From Aulostomus chinensis (lineage: Eukaryota; Chordata; Actinopteri; Syngnathiformes; Aulostomidae): 64,000 bases of DNA. Positions within the stretch are counted from its first letter, which is position 1. Every line of letters starts with the position of its first letter. Below are positions 13,095-23,420 of the stretch, piece by piece. The stretch spans positions 3,371,001 through 3,435,000 of the forward strand of contig JBBMOA010000021.1 in assembly GCA_037954235.1 (NCBI GenBank). Direction: 5' to 3'. A program made the translations under genes and the position numbers. The notes under the pieces are model-generated. The model ran no database searches. It had not been told where the DNA came from and saw only the letters and a program-made list of their open reading frames with translations.

Positions 13095-13836
13095 TAATCA
13101 ATGCGTGGGAACAAGCTGTAGCCATAGACGGATGACTGCATGGGCAAAGTGGGCGTGTGCCCAGGGCCCCACACGCAATAGGGGCCCCTGGCCTTCAGCG
13201 TTCGTTTTTTTTTTTCTGTTTTCCTTTGTTTTGTTTTTTTACAATTTACAATTTAGAAAAAGATACTGGAATGAATTCGGTTTTGAAAATGTAGCATGAC
13301 AATAAAATCATTTCAATGTTGTAGAAATTATAAAATGAAATCAGTCATGTTGACAGCACAATGGCGTTCCACGTGCGCTGGGGGACAAACGTGCAGCGCG
13401 TACAGAAGCGGGCGCTCCGTGCCTCCATGAAACGAAAACAACAGCAAGAAAAAGAAGCCAAACGTGCCGCTCTGGTGCAGTAAATGCAAACCTAAAATGA
13501 CGGTTATTTTGTGCGGTTGTGTGTTGCCCGGTGTTGTTATGTGTGTAATGGGAAGAGCGCCTTTGTGCCTCCACTGTTTGCGTGTGCAGGGCCCGTGGTC
13601 ATGATAATCCGTCCATGGCTGTAGCGACCGCAAGTTAATCAAATTTGGGACCAAGTAACATTTGTTGGCCACAAAACACTTCAAAAATGATTGTGGGAGC
13701 AACTTGTATCTTGTCGCCACAAATTAAGCAAATTGTGGCAGGAAGTTATGTTTTGTGGCTTCAATACAAGGGAGCAACTAAATTGTGGGAACAAGTTAAA
13801 TCTCATGGTCACAAATTAATTACAAGTTCTTGTGGG
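13095..13836 (+). repeat. Degenerate short-period repeat interrupted by a MITE
   Basis: GTGGGAACAAG, GGGACCAAGTAAC, GTGGGAGCAACTTG, GTGGCAGGAAGTTA, GGGAGCAACTAA and GTGGGAACAAGTTA recur at about 35-45 bp spacing. They alternate with GGCCACAAA, CGCCACAAATTA and GGTCACAAATTA boxes, so the unit is roughly GGGAACAAGTTA...TGTGGCCACAAATTAA. The hAT-like element at 13123-13617 sits inside: the left flank ends TGGGAACAA-GCTGTAGC and the right flank resumes with CGACCGCAAGTTAATC. Confidence 0.55.
13123..13617. mobile_element. hAT-like MITE with 8-bp target duplication
   Basis: An identical 8-bp GCTGTAGC lies at 13115-13122 and 13618-13625. Just inside, the left end CATAGACGGAT and the inverted right end CATGGACGGAT match at 10 of 11, followed by looser similarity (GCATGGGC / CATGACC). 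GGGCCC boxes lie near both ends. An 8-bp duplication with short inverted ends is the signature of hAT transposons. At 495 bp with no transposase frame, it is non-autonomous. A diverged left end of the same kind lies at 15440-15490. Confidence 0.78.
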
Positions 13837-13839
13837 CTT

Positions 13840-15435
13840 TCTCTTGATATATTGATATGTTGTCCTTCTCTGGGACTGCGTAGTGAGATGCATTTCTGGG
13901 GTGAACGTGTGCTGTCGGTGTGTGAGGTGTTTGTGTTGTGCTGGCGGTGGAGACTGTCAGATTTGACCAGGCAGCAGCGTTAAGACCGTTCAGCCGTCGC
14001 TCAGTCTGTTTTATTGAGTCAGCAGTGAAATGAACAGCGTATCCTGCCTGGCGATCTTCTTGGGCTCATTGCGGGGACGGTGTTCCACGAACGCTTCGAC
14101 GCGCCAGGCGAAAAACAAGACGTCTGAATAAAAGGAACGCACAAAAGGAAAACTGGTTTACAAGCGGCTGAGAACAGAGATTATGGGTCAGAATCAGGAA
14201 TCCTTGCAGGCAATTAAAAACGAGGGTATGCAAAACATGCTGCCTGATGTTGTCTGTGGGAAATGAAGCGAGGGGAAGAGCATGCACACACTGCCTTTTG
14301 TGCTAAAAACAAAGTGATAATACCCTGGTTGTGCTTCACCTGCATTTAATGTCTGTGCAGGCAGCCAGATATGCTAATGTGACGTGTATGTGAGGAGTAT
14401 GAAGAATTGCTCAGCCAAGCCCTCCTCCCCTGGGGAGAGTGTGCAGCACATTCGACTTCCTCAGGTTTCTTTTTTTTCCCCAGCCTGTTCTGCAGCCAGG
14501 GTGCAGTAAGCATTCTGAAGTAGTGGGTAATTAAATGCAAAAAAATGGGATTAGCACGGTGTCCTCGGTTCTCTGTTTCCATGTGATTCCGACAACACAA
14601 TACGGGCCGGCTAAAGCCAGGGATAAAAAGGATGTCTGTGTTGCAGTGCACAGTAGATTACATACGATTAGCAAGCACACACACACTTTTACAAATAATT
14701 ACAATTCAATAGAGTCCTCACACATGTTTTCACTTTATTGTGTTTAATGAAAAGTCCTTTTCAGTTCCTCTGTGTTCTGACTGTGACATTGTCCGTCTTT
14801 TCAGTTTCAGTTCCATCACAATTAGACCCGAATAACCTAGATATCCCGCAGTCGAGGACAAGAATTTGAAATTAGCATGAAATTCCTTTATTACAAATCT
14901 ATTTCTTGCAGAACATCAAAGACGAGCAGGACTTGTGAATTACAGAGAGTGGAGCTGTGACTGATAAGAGCTGTGTCTTTGTCTGTCCTTCCAGGAAGGT
15001 TATCAAGGCAAATGAAAGGTAGCTTGGAACTTCTCCCTTGATTAGATCATCAGGTAATTGACACAGTTCCAAATTGAAAAAGCCTGATATTTTAATATGC
15101 AAATAAAGTTCAAGTAAAAAAAAAGGGTAAAAACTCCACCTCAGCTCTGATAAGGCGTTTTTTTTCTGTTTTTCCTCTCTCTCTCTGTAGATGTGTCCTT
15201 TAATTTTTCCGTGACGTACTTGTATTTGCTGCACACCAATAAAAAGGAGATGTAACAAAGCCCGTGTTCATTATCTCCCAGCAGGAGTGGCTGATCCCGA
15301 CAAATCCAGGAAGACACTGTTGCACTCCTCCAGGTTACCCTTTTTCCTATTTGACAGTCAAGCACACGCTGGCATATACAGGAATGTCACCTGGGTGTCT
15401 CTCCAGTCCCCTGGACCCACATTACTGTAGGACAG
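13840..15435. other. No gene recognised
   Basis: Frames of at most 119 codons without domains. No repeat family recognised. Confidence 0.65.
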
Positions 15436-15439
15436 GAAC

Positions 15440-15490
15440 CAGGGCGGATTACTGCATGGGTGAAATGGGCAGGTTTCCAGGGCCCAGAGC
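15440..15490 (+). mobile_element. Fragment of an hAT-like end related to the element at 13.1 kb
   Basis: CAGGGCGGATTACTGCATGG followed by GTGAAATGGGCAGG and CCAGGGCCC parallels the left end of the 13123-13617 element (CATAGACGGATGACTGCATG, AAAGTGGGC, CCAGGGCCC). No matching right end was seen, so it looks like a truncated relative. Confidence 0.5.
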
Positions 15491-15590
15491 GTACCCAAGT
15501 ACCCAAGGTGCTTGCTAGATGTGTAAAGCATTTTTGTTTAAAACAATAAAAAAAAAAACACATTGAAAGTGATTTTCAAAATTCCTAAAT

Positions 15591-15604
15591 GGGGGGGGGG
15601 GGGG
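15591..15604. repeat. G14 homopolymer
   Basis: Fourteen consecutive G residues. Another run of 13 lies at 15748-15760, inside the reversed SINE. Confidence 0.9.
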
Positions 15605-15720
15605 TACAAATTGTGTCAAATCTGTAGTATTTTCTTGAAATCCTATCTGAGCTTTTTCTTCACTGTAATCCTGAAGATTTTAAGTTATACTATATACTCT
15701 AGCCGTGTACGAGATGGAAA

Positions 15721-16034
15721 CATCCATCCATCCATTTAAGGGTCGAAGGGGGGGGGGGGGCCTATCCCAGCGGCCCAGAGGCAGGGTTCACCCTGGTTCA
15801 CGGTTCACCAGTCCATCACATATAGACAGACAACCACTCACACTCACAGTCCATTTTGTCTCCATTTGCATGTCTTTGGACTGTGGGAAGAACCTGGAGT
15901 ACCAGAGAGAACCCACGCAGGAACAGGGAGAACATGGAGACTCCACACAGAGAAACCCCGTGCCCGAGCCAGGACTCAAACCCAGAACCTTCTTGCTGTG
16001 AGGCGACAGTGCTGACCACTGCACCACCGTGCAT

Positions 16035-16035
<1 letters not shown>
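15721..16035 (-). mobile_element. V-SINE copy, reverse orientation
   Basis: On the minus strand the head begins GCACGGTGGTGCAGTGGTCAG near 16030. The B-box region reads GGGTTTGAGTCC, followed by the conserved core (CCAAAGACATGCAAATGG) and the tail ending in the TGGATGGATGG run at 15721-15735. Part of the tail is missing or scrambled, and a G13 run has grown at 15748-15760. No target-site duplication is visible, because the head abuts a TG microsatellite. Confidence 0.8.
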
Positions 16036-16068
<33 letters not shown>

Positions 16069-16070
16069 TG
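16036..16070. repeat. TG microsatellite next to the SINE head
   Basis: (TG)n of about 33 bp directly abutting the 5' end of the minus-strand SINE. Confidence 0.9.
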
Positions 16071-16919
16071 TTAGACTTGAGATCAAAAAGATAAAAACAC
16101 ACATTATACTGCCATTTGTAGGTTAAGAGGTGATATTTTCCTAGTGGTGAGAAGGCAGCAGGAACAATAACTGTCAGAGAGGTGCTTGTGCTCCCTCCGT
16201 GATGTGAAGTAAGGTTCAGAGGCTTGAAGGCATCACAGCATATAATCAGTAATCAAAATCCACGCTGCTTGTAATGGCCTCTGCCTGCTGCTCGACTGTG
16301 TTTGAATGTGCTGTAATGACTGCGTTGGGAGAGCGATTCACAGAGCTTCATCACGTCTGCTCATTAAGACCACAGTCTGTAAATGTATGGACCCATACCT
16401 CACTGGTCAGAGTTGACATATTAGAAATTATAAATGCAATGATTGGAAAATGTCGCGCTTCCAGAGCGATCTGATAAAGGATTCGTCATGTGGAGGACTT
16501 CCAGCCTGCATCTGCTGCAACTAAGGTCGCTAATCAATTGAGAAACATTTTCTATTTAATGTTTGCAGAGCCTTCAAAATCCATTACCTGCCGAGATGTG
16601 AGCTTCTCATATGTTCAGATTCATATGACAGATGAAAGGGTTAGGTTATGAAAAATTAGACTCAAAGGTGACGAGCTAAAAGGCAGGACATGGAGGAACT
16701 GCGAGCTTTTTAATATCGTGCTTCTATTATTTCATTGTGCGGTGAAATCGGGGCGGCTGGTCAGTTGTGGATATCAAACGGGAAATGTGGTGGGGTATCT
16801 CAGTCAATGGGATGACAACAATAAGACTCCGAGGCTACAAGAAGACCTGCAAAGGGTTAACAACAATTTCTGGAGAGTTTGAAACATCAAGCACCACAGA
16901 ACCGGTCAAGCAACAGTGA

Positions 16920-17160
16920 CCCCACCAAGAGCAGGAGACTTTTGATAGCCGGGAAGGTCACAAGGGTTCATGAGTCCACCATCATGAGGACACTGAACTA
17001 AAACGGTGGCAGAGTGGTGAGGAGGGAAGTCAACAGTCTCCAAAAAAATTAGACCTCGCCGACAATTAAGAGTTTGCTCAAGGCCATGTGGATGAGCCAG
17101 AGGGCTGGTGGACAGCCTGGGATCAAAGTAGACGTTGGAACAAAAATTCCAGCCCATAGG
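16920..17160 (+). pseudogene. Fossil Tc1-like transposase fragment
   Basis: Conceptual translation gives scattered Tc1-type transposase motifs on the plus strand. The frame starting at 16924 reads TKSRRLL then IMRTLN, a stop, NGGRVVRRE and LQKN. This resembles the helix-turn-helix to catalytic-core linker of Tc1 transposases (pattern RTLxxNGxxGRVxRRxPLLxxKN). After a frameshift, the frame at 17073 reads FAQGHVDEPEGWW, matching the FAxxHLDxPExFW segment that precedes the first catalytic Asp. There is at least one stop and one frameshift, the DDE core is not recognisable and no terminal inverted repeats were found. It is dead and old. The assignment rests on remembered family motifs, not on a search. 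Confidence 0.6.
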
Positions 17161-17253
17161 CAAACCTTTTCTCATAAGATGACATAAGCTGGTGACAGTG
17201 AGTCCTGATTGATCCAACCAAGATCCCAGAGGCTAAGATGCAATTAAAGTGTT

Positions 17254-17325
17254 TGACCCGGACGTGATTTGAACACGCAACCTTCTGATCTGGAGTCAGA
17301 TGCGCTACCGTTGCGCTACAGAGTC
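17254..17325 (-). tRNA. tRNA-Trp(CCA): tRNA-Trp (anticodon CCA), copy 1
   Basis: Read on the minus strand this is a 72-nt, intron-less cloverleaf. The acceptor strand GACTCTG opens at 17325. The D stem is GCGC/GCGC, the anticodon stem TCTGA/TCAGA closes the loop CTCCAGA with anticodon CCA, the T arm is GCGTG/CACGT with loop TTCAAAT, and the discriminator base is A at 17254. These are the size and layout of vertebrate nuclear tRNA-Trp, which decodes UGG in cytosolic translation. One acceptor pair (positions 6:67) is T opposed to C, and positions 9 and 26 differ from copy 2, so this copy is slightly degraded. The internal A and B boxes are present, but no TTTT Pol III terminator follows within about 100 nt; only TTT is seen. 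It could be functional or an early pseudogene. Confidence 0.85.
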
Positions 17326-17711
17326 CACCAACTAGCCATCACTTGATAAGGTTATATTGCTATTTTAATGTCTGCCCGGGCTCGTTAGGATGCTTGGAGT
17401 CACGTCTTCTCAGAAGTTGGAGCTGGAAGTGAGAGGTGAACGCATTAAAACAGTGGAATGCAGCAAACATTCTCAGTCACCAGCATCTGTAGAGGGATAT
17501 GTTGGTGAGCTAATTACAGTAGCAGACCTTTACGAAAATGCAGTAAACCTTTTGGGCTGAACATTTTAGTACTTGGATTGATTTCCTCTTGGAACTTGGG
17601 AAGTGAATGTTGCAGTACCCATCTTCCATCACGATTATGGAGCAGCGTGCATGGTTTCTCCTTTATCATCGCACAGTGGGAGACCTTTCCGAAAAAGCAG
17701 TTATAAAGCGT

Positions 17712-17769
17712 TGGCTCTGACGTGATTTGAACACGCACCTTTCTGACCCGGGGTCAGTGCCACAGAGCT
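17712..17769 (-). pseudogene. Degenerate tRNA-Trp-like pseudogene between the two copies
   Basis: The minus strand keeps the T-arm block (GCGTG, TTCAAAT, CACGT), an AGAAAGG variable region and the 5' CTCTGTGGC of tRNA-Trp. The D arm is almost wholly deleted (about 14 nt missing). The anticodon hairpin has become a self-complementary CTGACC-CCG-GGTCAG stem with no CCA. The ends can still pair (GCTCTG with CAGAGC). The 3' flank resembles that of copy 1 (GCAGTTATAAAG against GCAATTAAAG), so this is a third duplicate of the same locus. It cannot make a normal tRNA-Trp. Confidence 0.75.
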
Positions 17770-18048
17770 CTTTGCAGGTGAAGGAGAAAATGGTGTTTTT
17801 GTTTTTATATTGTCAGAAGGTGTGGATGGTTGTCCAGGGAGAGCCGGACTGTCGTGCAGTGACAGCCAGGGTAAGCTCCAGCCCCACGCAAGCTGACGCA
17901 GGCCATGGATGAAGACCTTTGTTGGATTTAGAGATGAAAAGAGAATGAGCCTTGGTGACCTCGGAGCCTCCATCTTCTATCAGCGCTCATGGCTTCTCCT
18001 TCGTGAGTTAAAGGAACTGATGGCAGTTGTCAGAAACAGGTTTCTGTA

Positions 18049-18120
18049 TGACCCTGACGTGATTCGAACACGCAACCTTCTGATCTGGAGTCAGACGCGC
18101 TACCGTTGCGCCACAGAGTC
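18049..18120 (-). tRNA. tRNA-Trp(CCA): tRNA-Trp (anticodon CCA), copy 2
   Basis: This is a 72-nt, intron-less cloverleaf on the minus strand with every stem intact. Acceptor GACTCTG pairs with CAGGGTC through one G:T wobble. The D stem is GCGC/GCGC, the anticodon stem TCTGA/TCAGA carries CCA, the T stem is GCGTG/CACGT with loop TTCGAAT, and the discriminator is A. It decodes UGG (Trp). It is cleaner than copy 1 (795 bp away): position 67 is A, restoring the acceptor pair that copy 1 has lost, and the T loop has the canonical TTCGA. As with copy 1, the nearest TTTT on the transcribed strand is about 110 nt downstream (AAAA on the plus strand near 17937), so a transcript would have to end at a weak TTT or read through. 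Confidence 0.92.
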
Positions 18121-18690
18121 ATTTGATGACCTTGTGGCTGTTTTTATGTCTTTTAATGATTTTATACATTGATTTGAGGGACATCATTTGTTACCATTTG
18201 AGCGCAAAGTTTGTTCAGTTGTTGAATTTTTCCAACTGGAAACACAACAAACAACCTTCTTCGAATTGGGCAGACAAACTTCTACTCACCATTCGGATTC
18301 CACAATTCCGAGATGTCATCCATAAACACCTCCACCTACGCCAATTAGACTGATGTATGTGTCAAATGTATGTACAGTACAGCCAAGAATAAGGTTAAAA
18401 ATAGGGTTACAGAAAACTCTGGTGGCAGGAGTTCTGATGTTAGTATGCGTGTGTTTCTCTTTTTTTCTTTTTCTCTTTTTTTTTTTTTTTGCAGACTGCT
18501 AGGAAATCCGAACCACTAATTAGTCGTTGGCTGGTATCACACGAGAGCACGTCTGTGTCACAGAATTGCGCGCTTGGGTCTATAGAAATGATTAGCCTGA
18601 CACTTTTTGTGCATAATCGTCTTAAACGGGGCTTATGACTGATATGATATATGTGCCCTCAATTTGTCCTCCTGGGCCAAAAGACAGCGA

Positions 18691-18693
<3 letters not shown>

Positions 18694-18731
<38 letters not shown>

Positions 18732-18744
18732 TGTGTGTGTGTGT
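18694..18744. repeat. TG microsatellite
   Basis: (TG)n of about 51 bp with one A interruption. Confidence 0.95.
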
Positions 18745-20035
18745 CCTGTTCTGATTCTAATGGTAGTAAGAGTTGATACTGACTGTTACGCATAAGAACA
18801 ATGTGCTTTTCAGCTGGATCAAGATCAAAAATACAGATAATCAAAGTGTAAATTAACATAATTGTGTTTCATGATGTAATTGCTTGACATTATATTTGAA
18901 ACTTTATTTTATTGCTTCTTGGTGCAAGTGTGGAATTATGCTTAAAACAGATCTGGTCCCTGTTCCCAAAAGCCTTTTCAAGCTTCGATAATCTTATCCT
19001 TTATTCTTACACTGGGACTTAGATCATCGTTGCCTTAAGAGGCTTTTTAGCCACGCTAGCTGCACAGCTCCACAGAGGACATCGTCCATCCGTCTTTTGA
19101 CCTTCCACTTTGGTCCGGACTGAAACAGATCAGCATGTGTGAGACTTTTTTGTGACTGCACAGTGGGTTCACATGCAGAGTTGCACGTGAGCCAAAGTCA
19201 GAGTTGATTTTCCTGGACTGGACCGTTGTTGTTGCCACAGAACAAGAAGCAGCCAAGAACTGATTTATTGATGGAAGATTCGCCACCTCTGGGACGGCCG
19301 GCCTCCTTTCAGCTTCTTGCTTTCAGGTCACCTTTTGTATCAAATTACATGAAACTATTGAGGGGATGATGACCTTGTTTCACGAAAAGATATATTCCAT
19401 CTCCATGACAATCATTAAAAAAACTCACCTACAGTACAATTCTTTCATTGAAAATGACGATGAAAAATCTGTTTTTTGCCTCCTTCATCAAGGTGTGTAC
19501 AATGAAGTCTGCCAGGTGTCGAGTGACACCAGCAGAAGCAGAACTGCAGGGATTTTTTGGGACTTTTTTGACTCTGTGTTTGTATATATTGTTTACTGCA
19601 GTCATTCTTGAGGGAACGTAGATAAATAGCTTTTCAAAGTTAACCGATGCTCTCCACCGTGACCGACTGGTTTCACTTGTACCTTCCCCTGATTCGCTGA
19701 AGCTTTTTGGTGCAGGTCCTTGAACCAGCATGTGCCACATTTTCAGAACCTTGGTTCTTCTCTTCTGCACCAGCCAGCTCTCGCACCAGTTTTAAGCTGT
19801 GGGTGAACAAAATTCAGTCGCCCATGCAGGCGACGCGATGCTATCGTGAGGGCATTGGACTGCACATCTCGCATGCTGTAAGACGCTGTAAGGGAAAGGG
19901 GGGAGGAGAAATACAGGTTGCAAGAAAGCACACCCAAGGAACCAGATTTGGGGTTTGGAACAGTTAAACTGCGGGTGAGAACGCGCAGAGTGCCTCAAAA
20001 TGAGGTCTGGAAGCATGCAGCAAACCTAAGAGACT

Positions 20036-20094
20036 CTTCAGGTTCGCTCAGTGACGACTCAGAGCAAGCGAACAGTCGCTGAGAGAACCTGAAG
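20036..20094. repeat. 20-bp inverted repeat (hairpin)
   Basis: Left arm 20036-20055 (CTTCAGGTTCGCTCAGTGAC) and right arm 20075-20094 pair at 18 of 20 positions, one exception being a G:T wobble, around a 19-nt loop. No known miRNA or tRNA is recognised. Confidence 0.6.
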
Positions 20095-21049
20095 GAGCTG
20101 CAGGCGGAACACGCCGTTCAAGTGTGAGGTGGTTTGTTTTGATCTTTATAAGGTGGCTGCTTAACCTCTGCTGTTAAATTCTCGCTTCAAGAATATCTTT
20201 CATTTTTTTCCACGTAATTAAAAGGTGCAAAAACATGCATCTGAAGTTATTTTCAGGTGGCCACGTATCACCTCTACTGCATGTGTAAAAACCATCTCCA
20301 AATAAATCAAGGTATTTTTCTTTTCCCCATCCCTGATTTAAAGTTTTCAGAGCTTTTCCATCAAGAGTTCTTGTGTTTACAAGTTCACTCACACCGTCTT
20401 CATCTCCCTGTGGATCTGGAAGCGAAAAAATTTTAATTCCATAAATGTGATTCATAACTCTTGAGGCAAGCAATTACTGTACATCCTGAACTTCTCAGTG
20501 GGAATAAAAAAGAGAAGAGACTTCAACCCCCCCGTACTCCAAGGTCAATATAAAACACACTGAGTGGTACTTTCTTGAGGGCAATACCACAGTGCCGGTT
20601 CCAATAAAAAGCCAGAATTAAAAACCCATTCAGGCGGCCACAATTGCATCCTCCCACGTTATCAGCTGCCTGATGCGATGACTGACCCTGTGGTCGTCAC
20701 CCAGGCCGCTGAGACCATCGATCCTGCTGTCCGACTGGTCTGCAGAGGGAAGGCGGCGTTTTTCCTGCTGCTGCTTCTGTGTTTATTGCCATCAAATCCC
20801 TCAGAGGAAGGCTTTAATGAGCGATGAGGACAATAAAGCCATGGTACACACAAGTGTGCACACGCACACACACACGTGGGGGGACAACCAGTTCATACTA
20901 TGAGAGTCACCAGAGAGAAGAAATCCTTTGTAGTCACAGGGTAATGAAGCTGTGGCAGAGATCGAGTCAGGAGGCAGAGAGGCTAACTGTAAGTCTCCAG
21001 AGTCCAAAAATCAGTGGCCTGTTGAAGTCCTTCTGATTGGACGGTGGAA

Positions 21050-21063
21050 GTGTGTGTGTGTGT

Positions 21064-21118
<55 letters not shown>
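21050..21118. repeat. TG microsatellite (longest in the window)
   Basis: (TG)n of about 69 bp with a single TATG interruption. Confidence 0.95.
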
Positions 21119-21122
<4 letters not shown>

Positions 21123-22059
21123 GGAGTGTCAGAGTGTGCGCCATTTGAATCGTATTTGGGGATTTGTCATCACTTTGCTTACCAGCAACAAATCAGATAT
21201 TGCGTGTTGGGAGGGAGGAAATCAGCACCTCCACAAGGCGGCATTTGTTCTCCATTCACACTGCTGAGAGATGACAGGCAGCAGTGATCAAAAGATGACA
21301 GCAAAAATGATGCAGATCAAAGAGGTAAGCAGGAACTTACAACCGGCATAAACTGCAAAGCTGAACGTGATATCATGAGCTCCTGTTCATTAATGTATAG
21401 AGGGGCGTGGGAATGAGTTCTGAGGTAGCTCCCTCCCCTCAGTGTCGGTGGTTTTGGTTAAATGCCTGAGAGCGCTCCACAGCATGAATTACTAAATGCC
21501 ACATTTTTGGATTTTACAGCTTTACTTAATTATGCCTGACACTCCTTCCAGGCCGTTAAGAAGGGACCAATAAAGTTCTGGGTCACATTCGGTTCTATCC
21601 GATAGCAGGTTGCCGGATGTTTCCCCGTTTCCTGACGTCAGGTTTCCAGGTCAGCCTGGTTACGTTGGACGCTGGTCTCCGTAGGGACAGTGCCATCCAT
21701 CTTTATCCTCTTTATCTAGTTTTCCTGTTGCTGGTAATGCTTTTGTCTTCATTTACAGAGCATTGTTGTAACACAGCACTGATTATACGCTGGTGTTGTG
21801 GTTCAAATTACATTTTTGGTATATTGGTGTATCTCTTTGGAGTAGCAAATGTTCCTGAGCGGCGTCCTTGCTATTCTTGCTTTTGTCTGATCCTCCCGTG
21901 TGAAGATGACGCTGCCCAAGGGAGTGAAGAAGAAACCTTTGAAGCTCAAATGAGTCTTTTGGTGGTTGACGTGGTTAAAGAAGAAGAAGAAATAGGTTGA
22001 CACGGATGTTAAATGTCATTGTGCCAAATGTAGAGGGAGAGTGAAGGTTGGGTGAAGTC

Positions 22060-22380
22060 CTGCCGTGTCAGGTTTGGTTGTGGACTTGTAGTTTGTGACT
22101 GTTGTTTGTATTCTGACTGTTTAGTTTAGTATTTCAAGCATTTCTCCTTTTTCACTTGTGTGTTTCTAGTTTGTGTTTCGGTTCTGTCTATTTCCTGTTT
22201 TAGCTGTCAGCTCTTCCCTCCTGTGTCTTTGTGTGCTTGTGGGCTTCACCTGGTTCTTGTTGGTTAATCAGTCCTCGTCAGTCCTGCTCCTGGTGCTTCT
22301 CCGCCTATCAGCTCCTTCCCTGCACTTGTGTCCGCCCACCCGAGTCTTGTTGCGTCATTAGTTGAGTTTATTTTAGTTTT
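22060..22380 (+). mobile_element. Possible LTR remnant
   Basis: The segment opens TGTCAGGTTTGGTTGTGGAC and continues T-rich, then holds CACCTGGTTCTTG, GGTTAATCAG and CTGCTCCTGG stretches that resemble fish Gypsy LTRs. No clear end, TATA box or poly(A) signal was found. Confidence 0.27.
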
Positions 22381-22999
22381 GTCGTCACAAATCATTTTGC
22401 TTTCAGCAAATCTCCTCTCATGATGTTGTGCAAACCACAAGAGGAGGAGATTGATATGGGATCTTCCTCGTGAACACGCAAACCCATTTGAAGGCAGACA
22501 GAGACCCCGAAGAGGTCAAATCCTTTTAAATATAAAAATGGGTCGATACAGACCAAAAGAAAAAGAGTACAAAATGACGGGCTAAAGGCCCAAAGTGCAA
22601 AACCGAGGCAGCAAACAAAAATTTAGGACGGAAGCAGTTGCTGGGAGGCTGAGATGGGAAGTGGAGGTACTAAAAGGACTCAAAACAGGAAGAGCAAGAA
22701 CAAAATTGCAGTGCGGAAACACGACAAATACTGGGAATCACACCCAGCGTTAGCAAGTGTTCGTTCCATGCAATTGTTGTGCAAAATGTTGGTAGAGAAA
22801 TGCTGGAGTGCTCCGAATGCAGCCCAGTAACATCCAGGCTATGGTGCGTGATTCGTCAGCCGCGGTACATCGCTGCCGTATCTGCAGCGTAATGTCGAAC
22901 CCTGCAGCAGATGCAACCACAGAAGCTTATTCAAGGAGAAGCAGGTGTTTCATTGAATAATCAAACACAGGCGTCATCTTGAACACAACATTTCACAGT

Positions 23000-23420
23000 C
23001 AAAAAATGGAAATGACAGAATGGGGGTGTTGATTTATTAGCAGTCATTTGCTACGTGCCTGAATTAGATCCCTCTCCAGTGCTGTGTTGATGGTTAATAA
23101 GGCAGATATGGGTGTCTGCCATCATAATTAACCAATTCGAGCATGTGTGAATAATTAATATGCTGTTTTCTAAGCTTTGCTTTATTCTTTCACATGAAAT
23201 AACAAGCTAGCTCTCATGTCAGCCATGCGCATTGTCCTTTAGGGAGACAATAAACAGGCCAGATGGAGACATTTTGATGTTGGAGGTTGTCAAGATTAAT
23301 TTATCCATCAGAGGAATCAGCCTCCTTGCTGCACATCTGACAGCCATTAAAGGGCAATGAGGAGGTACAATGAGCAGATGCAAATAAGGTCACTCCGTTC
23401 ACAACAGTAAGTTTGTTGAC
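23000..23420. other. Candidate conserved non-coding block (unproven)
   Basis: There is no repeat or open frame here, but homeodomain/POU-type words are dense: TAATTAACC, AATAATTAATATG, GATTAATTTATCC, and a perfect ATGCAAAT octamer at 23378-23385. Developmental enhancers of vertebrates often look like this. Conservation cannot be judged from one sequence. Confidence 0.25.
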
